Of a stretch of DNA of 64,000 bases, positions 52,001 to 60,648 are shown piece after piece; position 1 is the stretch's first letter, and every line of letters starts with the position of its first letter. The notes under the pieces were generated by a model that was not told the DNA's origin, searched no databases, and was given only the letters and a program-made list of their open reading frames with translations. The position numbers and the translations under genes are program-made. The stretch is from Phytohabitans aurantiacus (GTDB lineage: Bacteria; Actinomycetota; Actinomycetes; Mycobacteriales; Micromonosporaceae). The stretch covers positions 1 through 64,000 of the forward strand of contig NZ_BSDI01000057.1 of the NCBI RefSeq assembly GCF_027923225.1, read 5' to 3'.

Positions 52001-54899
52001 GGTGTTCAACAACCAGTCGGGGCCGACCACCGGCCTGGTCTGGATCTCGGCGACCAACGACGTGGCCCGCACCGAGCACGCGTACGACCAGGCCGGCCGG
52101 GTCAGCGCCGAGATCTTCCTGGTCAAGGGCGCCGAGCAGTGGCGCACCAGCTACCGCTACGGCGGCCACGCCTCGCGGTGGATGACCACGACGATCCCGC
52201 CGGAGGGCGGCATCTCGACGTCGACGCTGACCGACGCGCAGGGCCGCGCGGTCGAGTTGCGCCAGTACCACGACCGCGCCGCCACCGGCGGTTTCGACGC
52301 GACCACGTACGCGTACACGACGAACGGGAAGCTGAAGCAGGTCACCGATCCGGCCAAGAACACCTGGCGGTTCGAGTACGACCTGCGCGGCCGGCAGACC
52401 GTCGTGGACGACCCGGACACCGGGATCACCACCCGGGCGTACAACGTGGCCGGGCAGCTCGTCTCCACTATGGACGGCAACCGTGCCCAGCTGTCGTACG
52501 CGTACGACAAGATCGGCCGGCAGACCACGGTGCGGCAGGGCGCCCCAGACACCGGCAAGCCGCTGATCGAGCGGACCTATGACGGGACGCCCCGGGGCAT
52601 CGGCCTGCCGCACTCGTCGACGCACTGGATCAACGGACAGGCGTGGAAGAGCGAGATCCGCAGGTACACCCTCGACGGCAAGCCCCAGCAGGTCTACACC
52701 CACCTGCCGGCCGCGGCCGGAGACCTGGCCGGCGCGTACTGGCAGTCCTACACCTACCACCCCGACGGGTCGCTGCTGACCTCGACGGCGAGCGCCGCCG
52801 GGGGCCTCGCCGAGGAGAGCATGAACTACTACTACGACGCGATGGGCCAGCCGACGCGGGTGACCTCCAACGGCGACGACTTCGGCGAGGGCCACGTCTA
52901 CGTGGACGCGGCCGTGTACTCCCCGTACGGGCAGCTGTTGCAGCGGCGCCTCGGCGACCCCGACGACATCGGCGGGATCAGCGGGCAGGCGTGGCAGACC
53001 TGGATCTACGAGGAGGGCACGGGCCGGCTGCGCGAGTTCTACTTCGACAAGGACGCCGCCGACTCCGAAAGCGCCACGAACAACGGCGTCGCCGCCCTGT
53101 CCTACCGGTACGACGACGCCGGCAAGGTGCTCTCGATCACCGACAACCCGGTGCACAACTCCCCGGAACTGGATCCGGAGACCCAGTGCTTCCAGTACGA
53201 CCACCTGAGCCGGCTGACCAACGCGTGGGCGCAGGCCGGCACGGGCGCGTGCGCGTCGACCCCGAGCGCGCCGGCGGTCGGCGGGCCGGGCGCGTACTGG
53301 TCGACCTACGAGTACGACCTGACCGGCAACCGGCTCGCCGAGACGAAGTGGAACCCGGCCGGGTCCGTCAAGAACCAGTACGCCTACCCCCAGCCCGGCC
53401 AGGACAACCCGCACGGGCTCGCCTCGGTCTCACCCTCGACCGGTGGCGGCGCGTCGACGGCGTTCACCTACGACGCCGCCGGCTACACCACGAAGATCCA
53501 GCGAGGCGCCGACGTCGACACGCTGAGCTGGACCGCCGCCGGGCGGGTCGCGACGATCGCGGGCGGCGACGGCACCACGAGGTTCTTCGACGGCGCCGAC
53601 GGCAACCGGCTGCTGCGCGTCGACCCGAACGGCGACATGACGGCGTGGGTGGCCGGCTACGAGCTGACCTACACCGCGGCCACCGGCACCACCGCGGCCA
53701 CCCGCTACTACGAGCACGGCGGCAGCGTCGTCGGCATGCGCACCGGCCGCGGCGACATCCAGTGGCTGGCCAGCGATCACCACGGCACCGGCCAGTGGAT
53801 CGTCAACGGCGACACGCTCAACGCGGCGGTGCGCCGGTACGACCCGTTCGGCAACCCGAGGTCGACCAGCCCGTCGGGCTGGCCCGACCAGCGCGGCTTC
53901 ATCGGCGGCATCGACAACGCCGGCGTCGGGCTCACCACGGTCGGCGCCCGCGAGTACGACCCGACCGTGGGCCGGTTCGTCTCCGCCGACCCGATCGCCA
54001 ACTACCTCAACCCGCAACAGCTCAACGGGTACGCCTACGCGTCCAACAGCCCGATCGTCAAGTCGGACCCGACCGGCCTGTACGAGATGCCCTGCAACAC
54101 GGACTTCGGCTGCAAGGACGTGGCCGGTCCCGGCCCCAGCATCCCCAGCGGACCCGACTCCACCTACAACCCCGGCCCGGACGGCTGCAGCGGCAGCGCG
54201 TGCTCGGACAGCATGGCTCTGGCCTGCCAGAGCAGCACGGCCGACATCACGGGCTCCATCAACGGCTCGTACTCGTGCGCGCGGGACGACACCGAGATCC
54301 CGTACAACTCGCTGGAGGTTCCGGACTGCCAGTTCGGCGGAGACGAATGCGCTCGCTACGCCAACGCCGAGGACGCGGTGTGGCTCTGGACCGGCCTGTC
54401 GTGCTTGTCCCACTTCGCGGGCAAGACCAACGGCCTGGCGTGCGATCTCTACAACCACTACATCGAAGCGACCGGCGAAGACTGGCTGCTCACCATGGAC
54501 TCGCTGATGGGAGCGCCCGAGTTCAGCGGCAGCGTCAACGACACGCTCAACGAGATCGACCAGATCGCCCAGGACATGTGTGCCGCCCCGCCGTGCTCGT
54601 ACTCGTTCGACTCCGGCTGGATCGCGATGGAGTTCCAGGAGGATCAGAGCGAGGGGTTGTATTACGGCCTGCGCGGAATGACCTATCAACTGGAGGGCTC
54701 GGTCACGGTGACAGGCGATTCGACGACCTTCACCTACACCACGACCGCGTACAAGTCCTGGAACTTCGACCCTGACGAGGAACTGCAGGGGGTGTCCTTC
54801 GGGCCCATCGCCGACGCGGCGGGATACGGGATGGCACAGGAGTTCGCGGTGGTCAGCCGCAGCACTTGGGATACCGTGCGCTTCTCATCCTCTTCTTAG
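49083..54899 (+). CDS. Secreted RHS/YD-repeat protein with variable Cys-rich C-terminus
   Basis: 1938 residues from ATG 49083 (AGGAG seven bases upstream); ATG 49068 overlaps the LamG stop and is possible. The signal MSRRLVAGPVAAVLAAALIV ends near SPAAA. A long N-terminal beta region is followed by YD repeats from about residue 810, then the RHS core RFVSADPIANYLNPQQLNGY and ASNSPIVKSDPTGL (about 1625-1666). After the core come about 272 residues unlike the rest: 12 Cys, then a Cys-free beta-rich end with YYGLRGMTYQLEGSVTVTGD and TTAYKSWNFDPDEEL. In polymorphic toxins this position holds the effector domain. I do not recognise it. Confidence 0.88.
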   Translation: MSRRLVAGPVAAVLAAALIVTGSPAAAEDGFSRGPQPFDSTPVEPVAGAGSAFQDAAANWNGGAADAVGASGSGDWTATDLSHAGAWTHGGSSGGFTYSYGMRTPPAAGPAPGLSLAYSSASHDGRTSGTNNQASWIGDGWSYSPSFIERTYVSCGAESEEDGNQGDDPTGDFCWEGDSPSLTISLNGSSGSLVRDDESGKWRAAADANMRIERLGAAASAGSASTERWLVTTTDGTKHYFASVASSRLTVPVFGNHSGEACYKSGDFKGSRCDQAYRWLLDSSVDVHGNLVRYTYGTTTGRYAAAVSTDSTATYVREAWLQRIEYGLRNGSTAGPTAKVEFTTADRCLSDCRDSSDKPKEDNWPDTPWDLHCESSTDCETYSPVFFATKRLTAVATYVASGTGFRKVDSWALTHKFKDYGDEEQIVLWLSAVRHTGHIGGTATEPPVEFGGSFYENRVDLGEAWPAIWRPRLTSIKNETGGVTTINYSEPDCGRGDVPTDHHANARRCYPVKYTPEGLNEPVDAYFHKYVVRSVAEADASGGGAVVWRFYDYSTAGGGTAALWAWNDAEFVDDEDRDWNQWRGYAEVTTRVGDPTDAGAQQRSRTRYFRGLDGDKQPSGTRSVTVTDSEGNTAADHRSLVGMVWETASYDGTTIIGSTTTRYWHSRTAVRTYDGGKVEAFLTAAQRVDSRTHLAGTSWRRTRTQSTFDGYGRALTAEDSGDLAVTGDEKCERTTYADNTSTWLLGSVATVEAVSVTCSATPNRPAQLLGSVRAYYDGNTSHTAAPARGLMTRAEAVDSWNNGAVYVPIGSSTFDALGRAVTATDALGATTTTAYTPAGAGPVTQTVVTNAAGHVTTTTLEPAWGSTTKTVAPNTGTTTLTYDPLGRTTAVWTPGRDPATVGATKLFSYKVSQTEPSAVTTKTLLPNEAYLTSVTLYDSLLRERQTQAQTYGGRLISQTVYDSYGRKKITSGPVFNNQSGPTTGLVWISATNDVARTEHAYDQAGRVSAEIFLVKGAEQWRTSYRYGGHASRWMTTTIPPEGGISTSTLTDAQGRAVELRQYHDRAATGGFDATTYAYTTNGKLKQVTDPAKNTWRFEYDLRGRQTVVDDPDTGITTRAYNVAGQLVSTMDGNRAQLSYAYDKIGRQTTVRQGAPDTGKPLIERTYDGTPRGIGLPHSSTHWINGQAWKSEIRRYTLDGKPQQVYTHLPAAAGDLAGAYWQSYTYHPDGSLLTSTASAAGGLAEESMNYYYDAMGQPTRVTSNGDDFGEGHVYVDAAVYSPYGQLLQRRLGDPDDIGGISGQAWQTWIYEEGTGRLREFYFDKDAADSESATNNGVAALSYRYDDAGKVLSITDNPVHNSPELDPETQCFQYDHLSRLTNAWAQAGTGACASTPSAPAVGGPGAYWSTYEYDLTGNRLAETKWNPAGSVKNQYAYPQPGQDNPHGLASVSPSTGGGASTAFTYDAAGYTTKIQRGADVDTLSWTAAGRVATIAGGDGTTRFFDGADGNRLLRVDPNGDMTAWVAGYELTYTAATGTTAATRYYEHGGSVVGMRTGRGDIQWLASDHHGTGQWIVNGDTLNAAVRRYDPFGNPRSTSPSGWPDQRGFIGGIDNAGVGLTTVGAREYDPTVGRFVSADPIANYLNPQQLNGYAYASNSPIVKSDPTGLYEMPCNTDFGCKDVAGPGPSIPSGPDSTYNPGPDGCSGSACSDSMALACQSSTADITGSINGSYSCARDDTEIPYNSLEVPDCQFGGDECARYANAEDAVWLWTGLSCLSHFAGKTNGLACDLYNHYIEATGEDWLLTMDSLMGAPEFSGSVNDTLNEIDQIAQDMCAAPPCSYSFDSGWIAMEFQEDQSEGLYYGLRGMTYQLEGSVTVTGDSTTFTYTTTAYKSWNFDPDEELQGVSFGPIADAAGYGMAQEFAVVSRSTWDTVRFSSSS

Positions 54900-54928
54900 A
54901 TCCCGGCCCGGCATCGCCAGGAGGCGAG

Positions 54929-55318
54929 ATGGACGACCGCGACGCCATCGTCACCACGGTGAGCGACTACTGGGAAGGCTGGTTCGACGGTGACGGCGAC
55001 CGGATGGCGCGAGCCGTACATCCGGGCCTCGCCAAGACCGGCGTCGTGATCGACGCGCCGGGCCCGCGGATCACCGGGACGATGACGGCCGAAGACATGA
55101 TCAGGTGGACCCGCGCCGGGGAAGGGGTGGCGGAGAAACCAGCGGACGCCGGATTCGAGCTCACCATCAACGACATCTACCACGAGATCGCGACCGCCAC
55201 CGTGCGCAGCGGGATCTACCGCGAGTACCTGCACCTGGCGAAGACGCCAGACGGATGGCGGATCGTCAGCGCGCTCTACACCCACGTACGCGAGGACCCC
55301 GCGCCCACCGGCACGTAG
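54929..55318 (+). CDS. NTF2/SnoaL-like protein, possible immunity partner
   Basis: 129 residues behind a strong AGGAGG, 29 bases after the RHS stop. AIVTTVSDYWEGWFDGDGDR, MARAVHPGLAKTGVV, ELTINDIYHEIATATVRSGI and LHLAKTPDGWRIVSALYTHV show a lumazine-binding-2/NTF2-like fold. No signal peptide, so it is cytoplasmic, as an immunity protein should be if the toxin acts in the cytosol. NTF2-fold families are among known immunity proteins, but an enzyme role is equally open. A 36-base palindrome terminates the unit. Confidence 0.75.
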   Translation: MDDRDAIVTTVSDYWEGWFDGDGDRMARAVHPGLAKTGVVIDAPGPRITGTMTAEDMIRWTRAGEGVAEKPADAGFELTINDIYHEIATATVRSGIYREYLHLAKTPDGWRIVSALYTHVREDPAPTGT

Positions 55319-55330
55319 CTCGGGAACGCG

Positions 55331-55366
55331 TTTGGGCTGCCGCGACGCTCGTCGCGGCAGCCCAAA
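55331..55366. terminator. Perfect 36-base palindrome terminator
   Basis: TTTGGGCTGCCGCGACG pairs with its exact complement around CT. It lies between the converging NTF2-like and LPXTG genes. The core CTGCCGCGACG resembles the head of element B. Confidence 0.85.
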
Positions 55367-55385
55367 TCCGGTTGGTGTGGCCGGG

Positions 55386-56573
55386 TTAGCTGACGAAGCG
55401 GGTGCGGCGCCGCTTGGCCAGCAGGTAGCCCCCGATACCGGCGGCGAGCAGCAGGCCGCCGAGGCCGGCGATCAGGCCGGCGGACGCACCGGTGACCGGC
55501 AGGTCGCCGCCGCCACCGCCGCCCGCGTCGGCCGGGTTGATCACGATCTTCGCGGTGTCGTTCGCGCCGTTCGGGTCGCCGCCGAGCCGGACCGCCACGG
55601 CACCCGAGGCGCCCGCGACGACCTTGTCGATCCGCAGGCCGAACTCGTATCCGTACTCCACGCCCTTCGGGGTCTGGCCCGCGACGCATCCGTACTCCCT
55701 GGCGCCCGGCTCACCCCACTTGTCGCCCCACTGGTCCCACTCCTCGTCGGAGGTGTAGGGCTGGCAATCGCCGGAGACGTCGACGGCCGTGGTGCGCTGC
55801 GGGATCGTGACGCGGAACACCGGTCCGGGCTGGTACTCGAGCACCGCCGGGCCAAGGTTCGTGTAGGACGGCGAGACCTGGACGACGTCGCCCTTCTTAC
55901 CGCTGGCCGTCGCGCCCTTCACGCTGAGGTCGGCGTGCTGGTTGCCGGTCACCTTCACCGCGATCTGGGTGAAGGTGTTCGTGCGGTCCGGATCGGTCTG
56001 CGGTGCCGCTGGCTTGGCGCTGGGGTCCACTACGAGGCGCAGCTTCGCCCCGGTGCCCGGCGTGCCGTCGTCCGGGAAGGATCGGTTGACCAGGTCCCAG
56101 TCGTCCTTGGTCCACCAGTCGCTAAACGCCTGCAGGACGGCACCGGTCCGGACGTCCTTGTCGAGCTTGAAGGGCAGCGCGGCGGAGAGGCGGTAGCTCT
56201 TGCCCGGCTCCAGCTCCTCGTCGAAGGTGCAGATCGCACCCACGTAGTCGATCGTCTCGCAGTTCGAGAAGTTGCCCGCGTACTGGACGAGGTGGTCGGC
56301 CCGCGCCACCAGCACGGCACCGCGGCTGGTGGTCTTGCCGCCATTGTGGACGGTCGGCTTCGTGTCGACGGTGCTGCCCGGCGCTCCACTCACGGCGGCC
56401 TCGGCGGCCGTCTGGAGGTCGACACTCTCGGCGAGGGTGACGGCCGAGGTCGTCCGGACCTTGTGGTCCGGAGCGACAAGCATGTCCTGGACGATGACCT
56501 TGAACGGGTCGGCCGCGGCGGCGGGCGTGGCCGAAAGCTTCCCGCCGTCCCGGACGGGTGCCCCTGCGCGGAA
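55386..56573 (-). pseudogene. 5'-truncated LPXTG surface protein gene
   Basis: The C-terminus is a complete sortase signal: DLPVTGASAG, a hydrophobic helix GLIAGLGGLLLAAGIGGYLL, then AKRRRTRFVS. The ectodomain has four Cys (NCETIDYVGAICTF, GDCQPY, YGCVAG). Upstream of the first ATG (56483) the frame still reads SATPAAAADPFKVIVQD, the end of a signal peptide, but an in-frame TGA stands at 56574-56576 and no start or hydrophobic core is present. The gene has lost its 5' end next to the Gfo/Idh gene. A protein started at 56483 would be unexported. Confidence 0.65.
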
Positions 56574-56595
56574 TCAGGCCGAACGGTGGAGTCGC

Positions 56596-57654
56596 CTACT
56601 CCGCCGACCAGGCTTCGGTGGTTGTGGTGATTTCCTGGCCGGTGTCGGCCGCTTGCTCGATAGCCAGAGCCAGCAGGTGATCCTGCGCGCCGTCGGCCAG
56701 CGGATACGGCGGCGGGCCCGCCCCGCGTACCCAGGCCGCCATCGCGTCCAGCAGGGTCGCGGTGGCGATCTCGTCGTCGTTGAAACGGCACCCCGGGTAC
56801 GGGTTGCGGTACAACACCTGCGCGCCGAGGGCGATCGTCTCGGTGTCGAAGCCATTGAGGTCCAGGTCGTGGCCGCTCTGCCGGCGCACCATCGGGGTGC
56901 GGGTGATGGTCTGCGGCGCGGGCATGTGCACGATCTCGTCGTCGCTCAGCTCACCGTGCGTGCCACGGACCAGCAACCGGCGAAACCGCAGCAGGTTGCG
57001 AGTCTGCCCGGTCGTGAAATCGTAGACACCGGACCCACCACCGTCGAAGTGCAGCGTGGCGATCGTCGTCGTCGCCTGCTTCGGCCGCGGATCGTCGGTC
57101 CAGCCGGCCCGGTCGAGGGGGTCGAGCAGCGGCGCCACGGTCCGCACCGCCCGTACGCGGGCAGGAGCGTGACCGGCGCCGAGCAGGCCACGGATCAGCG
57201 AGACCGCGTGGTACTGCTGGGTCGAGGAGACCTGCACCTGTGTCGGGGCACCGATGACGCCGGAGCGAACCGCGGCGAGCCGGGCGGCGTGCCCGGGCAT
57301 CAGCAGGTACTGCTCGGCGACCTGTACCAACCCCGACCCTCCGACCGCCGCCCACAGCGCCCGCAGGCCGGGCAGGTCCGCGGCGGGCGGCGTCTCGGCC
57401 AGTACCGGCAGCCCGAGCGCGACCGCGTCGGCGATGATCCCCGGATTGGCGGTCCACGGGACGGCGGTGACCAGGAAGTCCGGCCGTGCCTCGCGCACGC
57501 ACTCCGTCAGGTCGCCGTAGGCGGGCACCGGCAGCGTACGGTTTCCCGGCGCCCGCACCACCGCGCCGACGCAGCGCACCTGCGGCAGTGCCCGCGCCAC
57601 GCGGTGGAACGCGGCGGCTCGAAAGCCGAACCCGGCAAGCGCGAAGGTGGTCAC
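56596..57654 (-). CDS. Gfo/Idh/MocA-like oxidoreductase
   Basis: 352 residues from the GTG at 57654. FALAGFGFRAAAFHRVARAL is the Rossmann start (G-x-G-x2), PDFLVTAVPWTANPGIIADA and LPVLAETPPAADLPGLRALW fill the EKP region, which reads ETP here, so the usual catalytic Lys is replaced. VAEQYLLMPGHAARLAAVRS replaces the usual FHYR motif region. The fold is clear but the chemistry may differ. It lies exactly between two secreted-protein genes that have lost their 5' ends. Confidence 0.75.
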   Translation of the reverse strand: MTTFALAGFGFRAAAFHRVARALPQVRCVGAVVRAPGNRTLPVPAYGDLTECVREARPDFLVTAVPWTANPGIIADAVALGLPVLAETPPAADLPGLRALWAAVGGSGLVQVAEQYLLMPGHAARLAAVRSGVIGAPTQVQVSSTQQYHAVSLIRGLLGAGHAPARVRAVRTVAPLLDPLDRAGWTDDPRPKQATTTIATLHFDGGGSGVYDFTTGQTRNLLRFRRLLVRGTHGELSDDEIVHMPAPQTITRTPMVRRQSGHDLDLNGFDTETIALGAQVLYRNPYPGCRFNDDEIATATLLDAMAAWVRGAGPPPYPLADGAQDHLLALAIEQAADTGQEITTTTEAWSAE

Positions 57655-57662
57655 CCGATCAC

Positions 57663-58043
57663 CGTAGTGCGCGTCGACAGCCACCCGGGTCCTGGCACGC
57701 ACACGGTCAGCGCCACCGTCGCCGCGACCGACCGCCACCTCGCCGGCGCCGCGACGCCGGTCGGGGTGACGGTGACCCAGTCCGCCGGCACCGTCACAGG
57801 CACGGTGCGCACCGCGGAGGGCTGCGCCACGTTCACCGCCAAGCGCAAGGGCCAGACCACGTCAGGCACCTTGATGTGGGAGGACAGGAGCCGCAAGCTC
57901 ACCATTCAGGTGCGTTCACCTTCCTGGCGTACGTGGAAGACAACAGCCCCCGCGGCACCGGCGACGTCTTCCTGCTCTGGGTCGACGAGCAGCCGCGTAC
58001 GGCCACCGGCTCACTGACGTCCGGCGATATCTCGGTGAAGTAG
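57663..58043 (+). pseudogene. Frameshifted 3' fragment of a secreted repeat protein
   Basis: One frame reads HPGPGTHTVSATVAATDRHL, VTVTQSAGTVTGTVRTAEGC and ATFTAKRKGQTTSGTLMWED, the style of hyalin/Ig-like repeats. At about 57904-57912 the sense continues in a different frame as GAFTFLAYVEDNSPRGTGDV, FLLWVDEQPRTATGSLTSGD and ends ISVK-stop. No start codon or signal precedes it; the 5' side stops where the Gfo/Idh gene begins. It is a remnant with both truncation and a frameshift. Confidence 0.65.
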
Positions 58044-58073
58044 GTCCTTGGTGAAGTAGGTAGGTACCGCAAG

Positions 58074-58106
58074 GGGGTCCCCGGCCGTTGACCGGCCGGG
58101 GACCCC
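58074..58106. terminator. Bidirectional hairpin terminator
   Basis: GGGGTCCCCGGCCG pairs perfectly with CGGCCGGGGACCCC around TTGAC. It lies between the fragment above and the converging propeller gene. Confidence 0.8.
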
Positions 58107-58122
58107 TACGGATTCGCGATGG

Positions 58123-60405
58123 TCACACCTGGCAGGGGTGACCGCCCGGGTGGCCAGGTTTGGCCTCGACGTTGGCCTTCGCCTCGCCGATGGTCACATC
58201 CGTCACCAGGGTGTCGAGGATGACGGCGTGCTGCGTGACCGTGGTGGCGGTGGTCGTGGTGCTGTTCAGCCGCAACGAACCGATAACCAGCGGGATGGTC
58301 AGCGGCGCGCTTCCGACGGTGACCGGCAGTCCGTTGATCTTCAGGCTCGCGATGCTGGACGAGCCGGTGAAGGACGGCACCAAGGTACCGCCCGGTCCGG
58401 CCACACAGGTGGCCTTCGCGCTGGACGTGATCACGCCCAACTCGATCGTGACGAGCGGCACGATCAGACCGGACGTGATCTTGGTGGTGAGCACCTTCGC
58501 CGTCGCCGTCGCGTTGTCGCCCGGCGCGGGAGGCGCCACCGCCAGGTTGTCCGGCGTCTGGTCGGTGACCGCGTCGAGCCCGGTCGCCGCCACGTTGATG
58601 ACGCCGGAGTTCAGCGCCACCTGGGCCAGCGTCTCGTGGTCGTCGGCACAGGGCACGTCCGGCGGGTTGGCCACGGTCGAGGTCAGGCCGGCGATACGCA
58701 GCACGGTCGCGATACAGGAGAAGACGCCATTGCGGTCAGCGGCCTCGATACGCAGGTCGGACAGGATCGGGCTGGCGCCGGACGGGCTGGCCAGCAGCGT
58801 CGCCCGTACCTCGATGAAGCGCCCGACGAGGCCGAACTGGACGCCGTTTCCGACCGGTACGAAGGGCTGCGCCGCCAGGTCCGCTTCCGCGTTCGCGGTG
58901 CGGGCCTCCACGGTGATGCTGGTGCCCGCCGGCACGTCGCCCTGCGGCTCGGTGTTCCAGGTGACCTTGCCCCACGTCTGGCCGGCGACGCCTCCGTCCT
59001 GTACCACGGACCACGTACCAACCGGTGCGGTGACCTCACCGAGCACCGAGCCCGTCATGTCGCTGTAGTTGTACGGGAAGGAGTTGGCGCCGAGATTGAC
59101 CGTCAGGTCGACCGCGCCGACGGGGAATCCGCCGCCACCCGGTGGGCCGGCGTCCGGGTCGATCCGCATGGCGTTGCTGCTGTCGCGGTTGGCGACCCAG
59201 ATCTTGCCGTTGCTGTCGACCGCCACGCCGGTCGGGCCGCTGCCGCCGGGTAGCGAGACGTTGCCGACGAACGTGCCGTCGGTACGCAGGTGGCCGACCG
59301 TCGTCTGTGGGCCGAGGATGGAGTGCGCCACCCACACGTTGCCGCTGGCGTCGACGGCGACGCCCTGGGCGAACGTGTTGCCGTGCGGGAACGTGCCCAG
59401 CACCGTGCCGTCGGGTGCCATCTTCACCACCGCGCCGGCGTCGACTCTGGTGTGCCAGATCTCGCCGGTCACCGGGTCCATGCCCAGGCCGTAGTCGCCG
59501 TGGCTGTTGTTCAGGCAGGCACCGCTGCCGGGCGCCGGGTCTGGCTCGAAGCGCAGCAGGTTGGCGCCGAACCGCGCCGACCACAGCGTTCCCGCCTTGT
59601 CGATCAGACCGCCGTAGCCCCCGCAACCGAAGTTGATCTGGGTATCGTCGACCGGATCCCCGGTCACCCCGTTGAGCTTCTCGTGGTCGTTGTCGGAACC
59701 GCCGGTCCACAGGTTGTTCTCCGCGTCCACGGCCACCGTCCGGGTGTTCGTGCCGTTGACGCGGGTGTAGTTGATGACGCATTCGTCCGCCGCGGTCTCC
59801 ACGCCGCCGTCGTTGTCCACGCCACCCGCGTTTGTCCACGGTCGCACATCACCCATCCCGCGCGAGGTGGCGATCAGCCCGTCGTCGTCCCGGTCGTCGC
59901 AGGTGTTGTACGCGAACGGCGGCTTCAGGTAGTCGCCGGCCGCGTTCGGCGTACCGTCCACGTTGGAGCGCGTGCCGCCTACCACGACACCGACCCGGGT
60001 CACCGAGCCGTCGCCGCCGGCCGCTTCGGCGCGATTGGACAGCCAGGTGTTGCCCAGCCGGTCCACTGTGGTCCGGGACGGGTCGCGCCCCCGCCCGCTG
60101 GGCGCCGAGAACCACTCACCGAGCACGGTGCCGGAGTTGACGTCGATGCGGACCATCGTCCCGGCCGCTGACTTCGCGATGTTCACGTACGGAAAGAACG
60201 TCTGCGTACGGTCGAGCTGCAGTTGGTCATTGTTCGGCGCGTCGTGGTTGACGTCCTGCAGCGTTCCCTCGTCGAAATCGGCATTAGTCGTGTAAAGCAC
60301 GTTCGTGCCGGTGACCGCGGCGGCGGCCGGGCTCCCAGGTAACGCCACCAGGGCGGGAATCACCATGGTGAGTGCGCCGAGTGCGGCGCCGATGGACAGG
60401 TGCAT
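58123..60405 (-). CDS. Secreted NHL/SMP-30-like beta-propeller protein with C-terminal beta domain
   Basis: 760 residues behind GGGAG. The signal LSIGAALGALTMVIPALVAL ends near SPAAAA. Propeller blades: DPSRTTVDRLGNTWLSNRAE, RTVAVDAENNLWTGGSDN, GLGMDPVTGEIWHTRVDAG, QGVAVDASGNVWVAHSIL and PTGVAVDSNGKIWVANRDS, a Vgb/NHL rhythm. A Cys-containing choice-of-anchor-P-like beta domain fills about 560-740 (TKITSGLIVPLVTIELGVIT). It ends GHPGGHPCQV with no anchor. The function is likely binding rather than lyase activity. Single-gene unit. Confidence 0.78.
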   Translation of the reverse strand: MHLSIGAALGALTMVIPALVALPGSPAAAAVTGTNVLYTTNADFDEGTLQDVNHDAPNNDQLQLDRTQTFFPYVNIAKSAAGTMVRIDVNSGTVLGEWFSAPSGRGRDPSRTTVDRLGNTWLSNRAEAAGGDGSVTRVGVVVGGTRSNVDGTPNAAGDYLKPPFAYNTCDDRDDDGLIATSRGMGDVRPWTNAGGVDNDGGVETAADECVINYTRVNGTNTRTVAVDAENNLWTGGSDNDHEKLNGVTGDPVDDTQINFGCGGYGGLIDKAGTLWSARFGANLLRFEPDPAPGSGACLNNSHGDYGLGMDPVTGEIWHTRVDAGAVVKMAPDGTVLGTFPHGNTFAQGVAVDASGNVWVAHSILGPQTTVGHLRTDGTFVGNVSLPGGSGPTGVAVDSNGKIWVANRDSSNAMRIDPDAGPPGGGGFPVGAVDLTVNLGANSFPYNYSDMTGSVLGEVTAPVGTWSVVQDGGVAGQTWGKVTWNTEPQGDVPAGTSITVEARTANAEADLAAQPFVPVGNGVQFGLVGRFIEVRATLLASPSGASPILSDLRIEAADRNGVFSCIATVLRIAGLTSTVANPPDVPCADDHETLAQVALNSGVINVAATGLDAVTDQTPDNLAVAPPAPGDNATATAKVLTTKITSGLIVPLVTIELGVITSSAKATCVAGPGGTLVPSFTGSSSIASLKINGLPVTVGSAPLTIPLVIGSLRLNSTTTTATTVTQHAVILDTLVTDVTIGEAKANVEAKPGHPGGHPCQV

Positions 60406-60648
60406 GCCACTCTCCCAACGGAGGAAGGACCATCAATGCCTACGCACGGTAGTGGCGCATTGACAATGAGCACCATCGGTTGATCGCCGATCGTCGACGT
60501 ACTATTTGGCCGCCGGCAATTCGTCGTACGGCTTCATATATTGTTTTTCATCACGCCAATGGGTGATTGCGTGAAAGGAATTCACGCAATCACGCGTTCG
60601 AAACAAATCGCTAATGGAATTTCCATGCATGCATTTCCATGCCTTGGC
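60406..60648. promoter_or_regulatory. AT-rich spacer with a 13-base inverted repeat
   Basis: The 243-base gap is notably AT-richer than its surroundings. GTGATTGCGTGAA and TTCACGCAATCAC (60563-60593) form a perfect hairpin around AGGAA, probably a terminator for the rifampin phosphotransferase gene on the minus strand. ATGCATGCAT at 60625-60634 is a perfect palindrome. No gene is seen. Confidence 0.6.

Noticed and set aside
50463..53414. 983-residue open frame antisense to the RHS gene
   Set aside because: High-GC shadow frame. Its translation is Arg/Val/Gly-rich low-complexity text with no domain, and the plus-strand RHS frame is plainly coding.
56272..57662. Long plus-strand frame upstream of the secreted-protein fragment
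   Set aside because: It lies antisense to the clearly coding Gfo/Idh and LPXTG genes. Only the part after about 57663 reads like a protein.
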